DNA of 64,000 nt, taken from contig JALHMT010000014.1 of the NCBI GenBank assembly GCA_022843905.1, forward strand, positions 58,997 through 122,996, given 5' to 3'. Position 1 is the stretch's first letter, and each line of letters opens with the position of its first letter. This DNA comes from Rubrivivax sp. (GTDB lineage: Bacteria > Pseudomonadota > Gammaproteobacteria > Burkholderiales > Burkholderiaceae_C). Below are positions 8,157 through 16,531 of the stretch, piece after piece. Both the position numbers and the translations under genes were made by a program. The notes under the pieces are model-generated. The model worked only from the letters and a program-made list of their open reading frames with translations, did not search any database and had not been told where the DNA came from.

Positions 8157-8930
8157 TCACATCGCCGTCAGCCCGCCGTCCACCAGCAGCTGGGTGCCCG
8201 TGATGTAGGACCCTTCGTCGCTGGCCAGCCAGAGGATGGGCCAGGCGATCTCGTCGGCGTCGGCCCAGCGGCCGAGCAGGGTGACGTCCTTGCGCGCGGC
8301 CTTGAGGACGTCGATGTCCTGGCCGCTGCGGCGCGCGCGCTCGAGCTGGAACTCGGTCAGCGTGGGGCCGGGGCAGACGCAGTTGGCGCGCACGCCATGC
8401 GCCGCCTCCTCGTGCGCCAGGGTGCGAGTCAACGCCAGCAGCGCGGCCTTGCTGGCGTCGTACAGGCCCATGCCCTTGCGCCCGGTGACGGCGTAGCAGG
8501 ACGACACGTTGACGATGCTGCCGCGGCCGCTGGCGCGCAGCGACGGCGAGGCCGCGCGGCACCATGCCGCCGTGCCCATCAGGTTGACGGCCAGCAGGGC
8601 CTGCCAGTCGGCACCGCTGGCCTGGTCGAGCGGGCCGTGGTGGCGGCGCGCGGCGTTGTTGACCAGCACGTCCAGCGCGCCGTGGCGGGCCAGGCAGCGC
8701 GACACGGCCTCGGTGGCCGCCGCCTCGTCGGCGATGTCGGCAGCCAGCGTCTCGACCGCTGCCTGCGGCATCGCCTGCAGCAGCAGCTCTCGCGTGCGGG
8801 CCAGCGTCTGGCCATCGAGATCGACGAGCAACAGCCGGGCGCCCTCGGCCGCAAACCGCCGCGCGGTGGCCGCCCCGATGCCGGCCGCAGCGCCGGTGAT
8901 GATCGCCGTGCGACCGGCCAGCCGCGTCAT
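8157..8930 (-). CDS. SDR family NAD(P)-dependent oxidoreductase
   Basis: A 257-residue classical short-chain dehydrogenase. Visible are the nucleotide-binding TGAAAGIGAATARRF, the acidic VDLDG that suggests NAD preference, NNAARRH, the catalytic serine in VNVSSCYAV, YDASKAALLAL (Tyr/Lys pair) and the C-terminal LASDEGSYITGTQLLVDGG typical of FabG-like members. Start at 8930 opens directly on the Rossmann fold. It follows the Bug-protein gene by 19 bases on the same strand. In the context of a Rieske oxygenase it might dehydrogenate a dihydrodiol or alcohol product (inference). Confidence 0.88.
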   Translation of the reverse strand: MTRLAGRTAIITGAAAGIGAATARRFAAEGARLLLVDLDGQTLARTRELLLQAMPQAAVETLAADIADEAAATEAVSRCLARHGALDVLVNNAARRHHGPLDQASGADWQALLAVNLMGTAAWCRAASPSLRASGRGSIVNVSSCYAVTGRKGMGLYDASKAALLALTRTLAHEEAAHGVRANCVCPGPTLTEFQLERARRSGQDIDVLKAARKDVTLLGRWADADEIAWPILWLASDEGSYITGTQLLVDGGLTAM

Positions 8931-8949
8931 GCCAGGTCCTGCGTTCGAC

Positions 8950-9924
8950 TCACTCGGCCTTCGCGCCGGTGGCCTTGATGACCTTGCCCCAGCGCGGAAT
9001 CTCGCTCCTGATCCACTCGCCGAAGAACTCGGGCGTGCTGGCCACCAGGTCGAACTCCATGGCACGCAGCCGGTCGCGGATCTCGGGCGTCTGCACGATG
9101 CGCGTGATCTCGCGGTGGTAGCGGTCGACGGCGGCCCGCGGCGTGCCCGCGGTGGTGAGGAATCCGATCCACGACACGGCGTTGAAGTCGGCATAGCCCG
9201 ACTCGATCATCGTCGGCACGTTGGGTGTGCTCTCGAAGCGCTTGGTGCCGCTGGAGGCAATGAGCTTCAGGCGCCCGTCCTTCACGAACTGCTGCACGTT
9301 GCCGGGCACCAGGAAGGCCAGCTGGATGTTGCCGGCCACCAGGTCGGTCAGCGCCGGGGCGGCGCCCTTGTACGGCACGTGCGTGATGCTGGCGCCCGAG
9401 GCCAGCTTGAGCATCTCCATCGTCAGGTGCGAGGCGCTGCCCACCGCCACCGAACCGTAGGACAGCCTGGTCGGGTTGGCCTTGGCGTAGGCCACCAGCT
9501 CGGCCACCGTGTTGAACGGCGCCTGCGGGTGGGCCGTGAGGTACTGCGGTGCGGTGACGACCAGCGTGATGGGTTGCAGGTCCTTCACCGGGTCGTAGGG
9601 CATCTTGTCGAACAGGCTGACGTTGATGGCCATCGGTCCGTTGTAGCCGATGAGCAGCGTGTGGCCGTCCGGCGGCGCCTTGGCGACGATGTCTGCGCCC
9701 AGGTTGCCGCCGGCGCCAGGCTTGTTCTCGACGATCACCGTCTGCCCCAGGGCCTCCTGCAGCTTGGGGGCCACCAGGCGGGCCAGCACGTCGTTGGTGC
9801 TGCCCACGATGGGCACGATGATGCGCACCGGCTTGGTCGGCGACCACTCCTGCGCTTGCGCCTGCAGCGGCAGCGCGGCAGCCAGCAGCAGGCCGGCGAT
9901 GGTCTTGAGGAAATGCTGTTTCAT
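8950..9924 (-). CDS. Bug family tripartite tricarboxylate transporter substrate-binding protein
   Basis: A 324-residue periplasmic protein with a Sec signal peptide (HFLKTIAGLLLAAALPLQAQA). Bug/TctC hallmarks are present: PTKPVRIIVP, ENKPGAGGNLGADIVAKAPPDGHTLL, and YGSVAVGSASHLTMEMLK. Family members bind carboxylates, amides or aromatic acids; orphan copies without TctA/TctB partners, as here, are very numerous in Burkholderiales. AGGAGCTCGC precedes the ATG. It stands between the Rieske oxygenase and SDR genes and may capture or sense their aromatic substrate. Confidence 0.9.
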   Translation of the reverse strand: MKQHFLKTIAGLLLAAALPLQAQAQEWSPTKPVRIIVPIVGSTNDVLARLVAPKLQEALGQTVIVENKPGAGGNLGADIVAKAPPDGHTLLIGYNGPMAINVSLFDKMPYDPVKDLQPITLVVTAPQYLTAHPQAPFNTVAELVAYAKANPTRLSYGSVAVGSASHLTMEMLKLASGASITHVPYKGAAPALTDLVAGNIQLAFLVPGNVQQFVKDGRLKLIASSGTKRFESTPNVPTMIESGYADFNAVSWIGFLTTAGTPRAAVDRYHREITRIVQTPEIRDRLRAMEFDLVASTPEFFGEWIRSEIPRWGKVIKATGAKAE

Positions 9925-10000
9925 GCGAGCTCCTGGGAGGAGGGCGTGTACGGCGACACGGACCCGAGGGAAAGGGCTGGAAGCAGGCCGGCGGCGCCGC

Positions 10001-11272
10001 TCAGACGGAGTGCACCGGCTCCTGACCATCGACCACCAGGTGCCCGTGCGCCCAGGCCATCGGGTCGGTGCCGCGCGCCAGCAGCACGGCCGCTGCCCTG
10101 ACGCGCTGCGCGCTGGCGGCCAGCGCTGGCGGCTCCTCGCCCTTCTGCAGCGCCAGCGTGGCTTCGTGCAGCATGCGCCGGGCCATCACGATGCCGCGGT
10201 CGGTGGGCAGCAGCTTTTCCTGCGTGCGGTCCTGGATGGAGCCCATGCTCTCCTGCAGCGAAGCGTCCTGCACCGAGATGCCGGCCACGCCGCTGTAGCT
10301 GCGCTTCTCGCGCTGCGCGCGGCGGTCGATCAGGTAGTCGTTGTCCTTGTTGGCGCGCGGCCTGAAGCTGCCCTCTTCGTAGGCCACGTGGATGCCTGCG
10401 CCCGCACGCATCTGCGCCAGCTCCTCGTCGCTCAAGGCGCGTTCGGGATGCCAGTTCATGCTCCAGGCCCAGCAGCTGTGGTCGTCGATGGGCACCCACA
10501 CGTGGCCGGCCAGCGCATGGTGGCCGAAGGGCGGGATCAGCGTGAACCACGGGAACAGCCACTGCGTGATGCGCCAGTAGTACGAGTCGGGCTCGCCGTT
10601 GCGGCGGCCGAACAGCGTGAGGCCGACGTCGGTCTTCTCGATCTCGAAGATGACGTTGCCGTCGGCCTTGATGTAGTCGTTGGCCTTGGTGCCGCGGTGC
10701 ATGGGGTCGACGTCGACCTCGAAGCGGTGCGTGTAGGACACGTGGCTGGTGTCGATGCCGCCTTCCATGGCCTGCAGCCAGTTGCATTCCTGCAGCCGCT
10801 TGCTGACGTACACGCGCTCCGGCGGCAGCGTGCACCACTCCAGGTCGGGCAAGGCGGGCTCGGTGCCCTTGGGGCCCATGTAGATCCACACCATGCCGGC
10901 GCGCTCGACGGCCGGATAGGCCTTGATGCTCATGCGCTCGCAGACCTGCGGCGCCGAGGGCACCTCGACGCAGCGCCCGTCGGTGTCGAACTTCAGCCCG
11001 TGATAGGCGCAGCGGATGCCGCTCTCTTCGTTGCGTCCGAAGAACAGCGACACGCCGCGGTGCGAGCAGAACTCGTCGATGACGCCGACCTTGCCGCGCG
11101 TGTCGCGAAAGGCCAGCAGCTTCTCGCCCATCAGCTGCACCCGCACCTGCGGGCCGTCGGGTTCGGCGATCTCGCTGCTCAGCAGCGCCGGCACCCAGTA
11201 GCGGCGAAGCAGGTCGCCCATGGGCGTGCCCGGGCCGGTGTAGACCAGGCGGTCGGCGGTGTCCTTGTCCAT
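10001..11272 (-). CDS. Aromatic ring-hydroxylating Rieske oxygenase, phthalate dioxygenase-like
   Basis: A 423-residue oxygenase subunit. The [2Fe-2S] Rieske centre is complete: Cys69-x-His71 (CSHRG) and Cys88-x2-His91 (CAYHG). The mononuclear iron site reads Asp174-x2-His177-x4-His182 within GGIDTSHVSYTHRF. Length and the N-terminal VYTGPGTPMGDLLRRYW match the phthalate 4,5-dioxygenase/related demethylase branch, which works as a homo-oligomer without a beta subunit and needs a separate reductase. No reductase or ferredoxin gene is visible in the window. First gene of the minus-strand group Rieske-Bug-SDR-GST. Substrate unknown. Confidence 0.9.
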   Translation of the reverse strand: MDKDTADRLVYTGPGTPMGDLLRRYWVPALLSSEIAEPDGPQVRVQLMGEKLLAFRDTRGKVGVIDEFCSHRGVSLFFGRNEESGIRCAYHGLKFDTDGRCVEVPSAPQVCERMSIKAYPAVERAGMVWIYMGPKGTEPALPDLEWCTLPPERVYVSKRLQECNWLQAMEGGIDTSHVSYTHRFEVDVDPMHRGTKANDYIKADGNVIFEIEKTDVGLTLFGRRNGEPDSYYWRITQWLFPWFTLIPPFGHHALAGHVWVPIDDHSCWAWSMNWHPERALSDEELAQMRAGAGIHVAYEEGSFRPRANKDNDYLIDRRAQREKRSYSGVAGISVQDASLQESMGSIQDRTQEKLLPTDRGIVMARRMLHEATLALQKGEEPPALAASAQRVRAAAVLLARGTDPMAWAHGHLVVDGQEPVHSV

Positions 11273-11378
11273 GCGATGTCCACGGTGCTGCAGGCTCGGG
11301 CGATCATAGGAAGCGATCAGCCCGTGTCAATCCGCGTCGGCCGCGATGCGGGCGCCGTCGAAGGCTGCAGGAATGCCT

Positions 11379-12083
11379 TCACCAGGGCAGCACGGCGCCG
11401 TCCCAGGCGCGAAAGCCCCCGCTGTCGTCGGGCTGCAGGCCGTCGATGACCTGCAGCATCTGCGCCGCGGCCAACGCCGCAGGGCGGCCGATCTCGGCGC
11501 CCCGGAAGGGCGCCGACAGCGCCGAGTCGACGGTGCCCGGGTGCAGCGCCAGCAGCACCGCGCCGGGATGCGTGCGGCGCATCTCGATGGCGGCGGTCTT
11601 CACCAGCATGTTCAGCGCCGCCTTCGACGCACGGTAACCGTACCAGCCCCCCAGCCGGTTGTCGCCGATGCTGCCGACCTTGGCCGACAGCATCGCCAGC
11701 ACGCTGCGTTCGCGGTCCAGCAAGGGATCGAAGTGGCGCAGCAGCAGCGCCGGCCCGATGGTGTTGACGGTGAAGGTGTGCAGCAGCTGCGCCGTGTCCA
11801 GGTCGGCCAGGCGCTTTTCCGGCAGGCGGCCGTCGTGGTGCAGCACGCCGGCGGCGTTGATGATCAGGTGGAAGGGCGCCGCCGCCACGAGCAACGCGGC
11901 AGCGGCCGCCACGGTGGCTTCGTCACTGAAGTCCACGGGCGGCGACGAGCCACGGTGCAGCGCGTGAACCTGCCCGCAGCGGGGGTCGGCACGCAGTGCA
12001 TCGGCGAAGGCCTTGCCGATGGCGCCCGAGGCACCGATCACCAGCGCCCGGTATCCCTCGGGCAGGGAAGCCAGGCCCGTCAT
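11379..12083 (-). CDS. SDR family oxidoreductase (CsgA/YbbO-like)
   Basis: A 234-residue atypical short-chain dehydrogenase: VIGASGAIGKAFADAL at the nucleotide site, INAAGVLHHDG, catalytic serine region AMLSAKVGSIGDN and Tyr-x3-Lys in WYGYRASKAALNML, ending in a GTVDSALSAPF segment. It resembles the C-factor (CsgA)-type SDRs common beside the small Trp-rich gene in proteobacteria. Its ATG overlaps the stop of the upstream Trp-rich gene by four bases, so the two are co-translated. The Rieske oxygenase gene lies downstream after a gap of about 100 bases. Substrate not evident. Confidence 0.85.
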   Translation of the reverse strand: MTGLASLPEGYRALVIGASGAIGKAFADALRADPRCGQVHALHRGSSPPVDFSDEATVAAAAALLVAAAPFHLIINAAGVLHHDGRLPEKRLADLDTAQLLHTFTVNTIGPALLLRHFDPLLDRERSVLAMLSAKVGSIGDNRLGGWYGYRASKAALNMLVKTAAIEMRRTHPGAVLLALHPGTVDSALSAPFRGAEIGRPAALAAAQMLQVIDGLQPDDSGGFRAWDGAVLPW

Positions 12084-12304
12084 GTCCAGCCCTGGCGCCA
12101 CAGCGCCGGGTCGCGCAGTTCGCGCCAGCGGATGCGATGGCGGCGCCGGGACATCACGGCCTCGATCTCGATCCACTCGACGGCAGCCTCGGGCGGCTCG
12201 GGCAGCACGACCTCGACGACGATGAAGTGCTTGTCGCGGGCCAGCGGCTGCGTGGCTGTCCACTTGCCGAGCAGCAGCTTCTTGGGGTGCAGGGAGGTCG
12301 TCAC
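12080..12304 (-). CDS. TIGR02450-type small Trp-rich protein
   Basis: A 74-residue protein with the family pattern HPKKLLLGKWTA near the start, then EKHF-like RDKHFIVVEVV and a basic, Trp-rich tail (IRWRELRDPALWRQGW). Function of the family is unknown; it is small, cytosolic and often next to an SDR gene, as here, where the reading frames overlap by four bases (ATGA type). Confidence 0.82.
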   Translation of the reverse strand: MTTSLHPKKLLLGKWTATQPLARDKHFIVVEVVLPEPPEAAVEWIEIEAVMSRRRHRIRWRELRDPALWRQGWT

Positions 12305-12317
12305 GGGCGCATCAATG

Positions 12318-12343
12318 AAAAAGGGGCGGCCAGCAGCCGCCCC
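12318..12343 (-). terminator. Rho-independent terminator of the lipoprotein gene
   Basis: Read on the minus strand, GGGGCGGC and GCCGCCCC form an 8-bp stem around a 5-base loop, followed by five Ts. It begins just after the lipoprotein stop and ends before the Trp-rich gene, insulating the two. Confidence 0.8.
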
Positions 12344-12364
12344 GTTCGTTCGATGCTACGGCAG

Positions 12365-13546
12365 TCAGAGAGGCCCGCCGTTGAACGTGCCCGACTTGAG
12401 CTCCTGCGTGTCGGTCCGCCCGCTGGAAGTGGTCTGCGACTTGGCGGGGACACCCCTGTTGACGATGTACCAGACCAGCCTGCTGGTGCCGTCGGATTCG
12501 GCGTAACGGTAACGGCAGGTGTTGAACGTGCCGGCCTGCACCGAGACGCTCTCGCGTGCCTCGAAGGTGATGGTCTCGACGAAGTCGCTGGTCGTCGGTC
12601 CCGACGGGAGCGGCGCCAACTGCGTGGTGACGATGGTCTCGCGCTTGTTGAAACTCTGTCCGAGCTGCAGCGCGAATTCGCTGTCGAGCTGGCCCGCCGT
12701 CACAACGTACCTGGACTGCAAGCGGAACGCTTGGGCGCCACTGCCGAACTGGGTGTCCGTCTCGCCGCCGAGATGGCGCGTGAACCCGTTCTGCGCCACC
12801 TGGGCGTAGTCCTTGTCGACGCCGGAGTAGACGTTGGTGGTTGCTCCTTCGAACTGGGTGCCGGTGATGTTGCTGGTGGTGAGCACCGCGCTCTGTCCTT
12901 CGAAGACGGCCCCTCCGCTGACGATGCCGTCGATCGTGAACTCGGCAGTCGGCTGGGCGCGGTTGGTCTCATAGTTCACGTAGGTCAGCACGATCCGGTT
13001 GCCCGTCGCGAGCGCCGTGGCGGCCGGCAGCGTGCAGTCGTTGAGCGGCCCGGTGGGTTCGGTGGTCGGCACGCAGCTGGCCGGATTGACCAGGCACTGC
13101 TCGGCCACCACGGCCGCGGCGTAATCGGACAGTCGTCCGAAAGGCGTCAGGGCATTGCCGGTGAAGGGACCCAGGCCGAACACCGCGCCGTCGTTGCGCA
13201 GACCCAGGAAGTTGCCGTTGGGGTAGGCGCGCACCGTGTAGGTGCTGCCTTCGTAGGGGATGGGCGCGGGCAGGTTCTGCGGCCCCTTGGGGAACAGTTC
13301 GGGGTACTTGAACTCGGCCCAGTCGAACAGGGCCTTGGCATCGACCTGTGCCACCGTGAGGGCCTGAGCCGCCTCACGCCCGGATGCCGACAGCGGGTGC
13401 TTGGTGGCGATCTGGCTGACGAAGTCGCGGGCGCCGGTGGTGTCGGCATCGCCGTGGCCACCACCGCAGGCCGCCAGCAGTCCGGCGGCTGCCAGGGTCA
13501 GGGCGAGGGCCGACAGTCGGAACGAGGTGGACGTGCGCGTTTTCAT
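12365..13546 (-). CDS. Predicted outer-surface lipoprotein of unknown function
   Basis: A 393-residue protein with a lipoprotein signal peptide: ALALTLAAAGLLAAC, so Cys27 is the predicted lipidated residue, followed by a Gly/Asp-rich spacer. Residues about 70-150 hold a short domain (FDWAEFKYPELFP ... YPNGNFLGLRNDGAVFGLGP) that recurs in many Burkholderiales secreted proteins and adhesins. The remaining 240 residues are rich in Thr/Ser/Gly and beta-structure prone, with no recognised domain. GGAGA precedes the ATG. It is divergent from the pseudouridine synthase gene and ends at a clear terminator, so it is probably expressed alone. Function cannot be assigned. Confidence 0.75.
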   Translation of the reverse strand: MKTRTSTSFRLSALALTLAAAGLLAACGGGHGDADTTGARDFVSQIATKHPLSASGREAAQALTVAQVDAKALFDWAEFKYPELFPKGPQNLPAPIPYEGSTYTVRAYPNGNFLGLRNDGAVFGLGPFTGNALTPFGRLSDYAAAVVAEQCLVNPASCVPTTEPTGPLNDCTLPAATALATGNRIVLTYVNYETNRAQPTAEFTIDGIVSGGAVFEGQSAVLTTSNITGTQFEGATTNVYSGVDKDYAQVAQNGFTRHLGGETDTQFGSGAQAFRLQSRYVVTAGQLDSEFALQLGQSFNKRETIVTTQLAPLPSGPTTSDFVETITFEARESVSVQAGTFNTCRYRYAESDGTSRLVWYIVNRGVPAKSQTTSSGRTDTQELKSGTFNGGPL

Positions 13547-13648
13547 GGAATCTCCGCTGGAAGCTCAGAACTCTCGTGGCCCCGCCCGGACGGCGGCACC
13601 TGAACACAAGGAAGATAGCACTGCCGCCACGGCCTGCCGACCCCTAGG

Positions 13649-14368
13649 ATGGACGTCGAGCCGCAAACACTGATGCAGATCGTGATCCTCCCGCCAGTCC
13701 CGCCCCTGCTGTCCCTCGACCCGACCGGGTCGTCTCCACCCGCCCTGTCCGCCTGTTTCGCCGACGATCATCTGCTGGTGCTCGACAAACCGGCCGGCTT
13801 GCTGGCCGTGCCCGGCCGCGGCGAGGCCGGTGCCGACTGCCTGCTGGCCCGTGCCCTGCTGGCCTGGCCCGGGCTGCAGGTGGTGCACCGCCTGGACATG
13901 TCGACGTCGGGCCTGATCGTCTTTGCGCGCCACGCCGTGGCACAGCGTGAGCTGAGCCGGGCCTTCGCTGCACGCGCCATCGACAAGGGCTACGAGGCCG
14001 TCGTGGCGGGCCTGCCACCAGGTGACGAAGGCCGCATCGAGCTGCCCTTGGCGGCCGACTGGCCGCGCCGGCCGCGCCAGCAGGTCGACCTCGTGCACGG
14101 CAAGCCTTCGACGACGCTGTGGCGCGTGCTGCGGCACGACGCAGTCTCGCGCACCACGCGGCTGGCCCTGGTGCCGCTGACCGGCCGCACGCACCAGTTG
14201 CGCCTGCACCTCCAGGCCATCGGCCACCCGATCCTGGGCGATGCGCTCTACGCACCGCCCGAGGTACGGGTCGCCTCGCCGCGGCTGCTGCTGCACGCCA
14301 CCAAGCTCGATTTCATGCACCCGGTGCTGGGCACGCGCATGCGCCTGCACAGCCCGGCGCCCTTCTGA
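13649..14368 (+). CDS. RluA family pseudouridine synthase
   Basis: A 239-residue RNA-modifying enzyme. The catalytic HRLDMSTSGL motif carries the nucleophilic Asp; upstream is LLVLDKPAGLLAVPGRG and downstream TGRTHQLRLHLQAIGHPILGD, all diagnostic of the RluA group. It converts a specific uridine in 23S rRNA and/or tRNA to pseudouridine. There is no S4 domain, as in E. coli RluA itself. The ATG at 13673 (MQIVIL) is a possible shorter start; residues before it look unstructured. Target position not determined. Confidence 0.88.
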   Translation: MDVEPQTLMQIVILPPVPPLLSLDPTGSSPPALSACFADDHLLVLDKPAGLLAVPGRGEAGADCLLARALLAWPGLQVVHRLDMSTSGLIVFARHAVAQRELSRAFAARAIDKGYEAVVAGLPPGDEGRIELPLAADWPRRPRQQVDLVHGKPSTTLWRVLRHDAVSRTTRLALVPLTGRTHQLRLHLQAIGHPILGDALYAPPEVRVASPRLLLHATKLDFMHPVLGTRMRLHSPAPF

Positions 14369-14393
14369 CCCATCCCGTTCGGGAGGCCCGGCT

Positions 14394-15149
14394 TCAGCGC
14401 GGTGTCGATGCGGTGGCCGCGGCCGAAGCGGCCGCCGTGGCGGCCATGGCCTGCAACAGCGGCGCTCGAAGCAGCCGCTCGAAGTCGGACGGTGCCACCA
14501 CCTGGATCAACTCGCGGGTCTGCTCGTGCAGCAGGATGGCCAGCCCACGCTCCGGGTAGAGCCATTGTTCGGCACCTGGGCCGGCCGGCAGCCTCTCGGT
14601 CGGCGTACCGAAACGATGCGTCAGCGTGGCGGCGTCGAGCTGCGCCGCCGGCACGAAGCTCAGGCCCGCCACCTGCATCGCCAGCGCCGAATCGCGGTCG
14701 TCGCCGTGCAGCTTGTAGCGCCTGGCATCGGCGTCCACCGGCTGGTCGCGCGGCGATCGTTCGCGCATCGCCGCCACCTGTGCCGGCGTGGCGTCCAGCG
14801 CCAGCACCATCTTGCCGGTGATGCCGCCGTCGCGGTAGCTGTCGATGTAGGCCTCCAGCGCGCCGGGCTCGCCCCGCCGCGCCATCACCGCCACCTGCAG
14901 TTCGTCGCCCCAGCGCCGCCTCACCTGCTCCAGGGTGGTGCCGGGCAGGCGCATGCCGAAGGCGCTGACCACCCCCTGCGCATCGGCCTGCACCTGCCAC
15001 GGGCGCGATGACTCGTCCACGGCTGCGGGCGGCGCTGCGCCGGTCAGCGTCTGCCACACCGCAGGCGCAAAGGCCACGACGATGACCAGCAGCGCCGACC
15101 CGAGCGCGATGAGGAAGGGCACGTAGGGACGTTGCAGCAGGGGCTTCAT
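14394..15149 (-). CDS. Predicted membrane-anchored protein of unknown function
   Basis: A 251-residue protein with one N-terminal transmembrane segment (VPFLIALGSALLVIVVAFAPAVW) preceded by a positively charged stretch, so the bulk is predicted to face the periplasm. The soluble part includes LPGTTLEQVRRRWGDELQVAVMA and LDAATLTHRFGTPTERL, two LxxVxxRxG-like segments that recall small domains measuring transfer or assembly but match no family I know. The last 20 residues are Ala/Thr-rich. It stands alone, back-to-back with an SDR gene. Confidence 0.65.
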   Translation of the reverse strand: MKPLLQRPYVPFLIALGSALLVIVVAFAPAVWQTLTGAAPPAAVDESSRPWQVQADAQGVVSAFGMRLPGTTLEQVRRRWGDELQVAVMARRGEPGALEAYIDSYRDGGITGKMVLALDATPAQVAAMRERSPRDQPVDADARRYKLHGDDRDSALAMQVAGLSFVPAAQLDAATLTHRFGTPTERLPAGPGAEQWLYPERGLAILLHEQTRELIQVVAPSDFERLLRAPLLQAMAATAAASAAATASTPR

Positions 15150-15192
15150 GGGACGGCGATCATGCCAGCGTGTCGCGGCTATGCTTGCGGGC

Positions 15193-15930
15193 ATGACCTC
15201 ACCTTTGACCATTCTCACCGGCGCCTCGCGTGGCCTGGGCCTGGCCATGGCACAGCAGCTCGCTGCCGAAGGCCAGCGCCTGGTGACGATCTCGCGGCGT
15301 CGCAGCGATGCGCTGCCGCAGAGCGTCACCCAATGGACGCTGGACCTGGCCGACCCCGTCCCCGCGGCGGCCCGCCTTGAGGCCTGGCTGGCCGCGCAGG
15401 ACCCGGCGCTGCTGGCTTCGGCCACGCTCATCAACAACGCCGGTGTGATCTCGGAGCTGGCGCCGCTCGGGCGGGTTCAGGCCGAGGACCTCGCCCGCGC
15501 GCTGCGCGTCGGGCTCGAGGCGCCGATGCTGCTCAGCGCCGCCTTCCTGCGCGCCACGTCGGCGTGGGCGCTGCCGAAGAAGCTGCTGCTGATCTCCTCG
15601 GGCCTGGGCAGGCGGGCGATGGCCGGCAGCGCCTCGTACTGCGCCGCCAAGGCCGGCATGGACCACCTGGCGCGTGCTGTGGCGCTGGAAGAAACTGCCA
15701 GGCCGCAGGGCGCGCGCATCGTCTCGCTGGCGCCCGGCGTCATCGACACCGACATGCAGGTGCAGCTGCGCGCCGCCGACCCGGCCCTGTTCGCCGACCG
15801 GGAGCGCTTCGTCGGCCTGAAGAGCGGCGGCCAGCTCGACAGCCCGGCCGAGGCGGCGGCCAAGGTGCTGCGCTACCTGGCGCGCGCCGATTTCGGCAGC
15901 AACCCGGTGGCCGACGTGCGCGACGCCTGA
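15193..15930 (+). CDS. SDR family oxidoreductase (sepiapterin/benzil reductase-like)
   Basis: A 245-residue short-chain dehydrogenase: TGASRGLGLAMAQQL at the nucleotide site with SRRRSD after beta-2 (NADP-type basic residues), INNAGVI, catalytic Ser in LLISSGLG and Tyr-x3-Lys in SYCAAKAGMDHL, then APGVIDTDMQ. This pattern fits the YueD/sepiapterin-reductase-like branch reducing small carbonyls. The ATG at 15193 is chosen as it begins seven codons before the glycine-rich loop. Single gene between unrelated neighbours. Confidence 0.85.
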   Translation: MTSPLTILTGASRGLGLAMAQQLAAEGQRLVTISRRRSDALPQSVTQWTLDLADPVPAAARLEAWLAAQDPALLASATLINNAGVISELAPLGRVQAEDLARALRVGLEAPMLLSAAFLRATSAWALPKKLLLISSGLGRRAMAGSASYCAAKAGMDHLARAVALEETARPQGARIVSLAPGVIDTDMQVQLRAADPALFADRERFVGLKSGGQLDSPAEAAAKVLRYLARADFGSNPVADVRDA

Positions 15931-15948
15931 CTGCCGGCGCTGCGCTGC

Positions 15949-16409
15949 TCAGACCCCGGGTCGGCTGAACATCCGGGTCGTGATGTCGCGATTCGATTCG
16001 TGGATGAGGTCCTTGCTCTGCTCGTCCGTGACGGTGGCCGCCACCTGCGCGCTCAGCGACTTGCGCAGCAAGCCCAGGAAGCGCGGCGCCGCAGTGATGC
16101 GCAGTTCGTCGTAACGCTTCTGCTGCAGGGCTTCTGACAGGCGTTGCGCCACGCGGCGGGCGAAGGCCCCGGCCTGCAGGTGCTGTGCGTCCTGGCCCGC
16201 CGAAGCGGTATTGCTGACCGCACCCCGACCCGCTGCGCCGCTCCGGGCTCCGGGCGGCGGCTCAACGCGTCTCGCCGCAGGTCGACGTCGTTGTCGTGCG
16301 CGCCGGGATCGGTAAGTTCCTCCACGGGTCGCAGTTCGTCGCCGGTCTCCGGCCACTCCAGAATTCGCGCCATGGCCTCGTCGGCCACCAGGACCCAGAT
16401 CGTCTTCAT
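15949..16409 (-). pseudogene. Host attachment protein (PF10116-type), frameshifted
   Basis: The N-terminal half ([19 protein letters not shown] ... [13 protein letters not shown]) and the C-terminal half (SNTASAGQDAQH ... AAPRFLGLLRKSLSAQV ... KDLIHESNRDIT) of a host-attachment/AtsE-like protein are both well preserved but lie in different frames. The span is 461 bases, one short of 154 codons including the stop, so a single lost base in the G-rich stretch around 16215-16235 (minus strand GGGTCGGGG) would explain it. Either a recent inactivating mutation or a sequence error. In Agrobacterium-related work the family was linked to plant attachment; its biochemical role is unknown. Confidence 0.75.
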
Positions 16410-16531
16410 CCTCGTCTCCAGCTCAAGGGGCCCATCAGCCGGCAAGGCGCGTTCCGCCAGGACGCGACGCGGGGCCCAACACGGCACGCCCCTTGCCGAC
16501 CGGTGGCATCCCGCCCCTTCCGGAGACCTCC

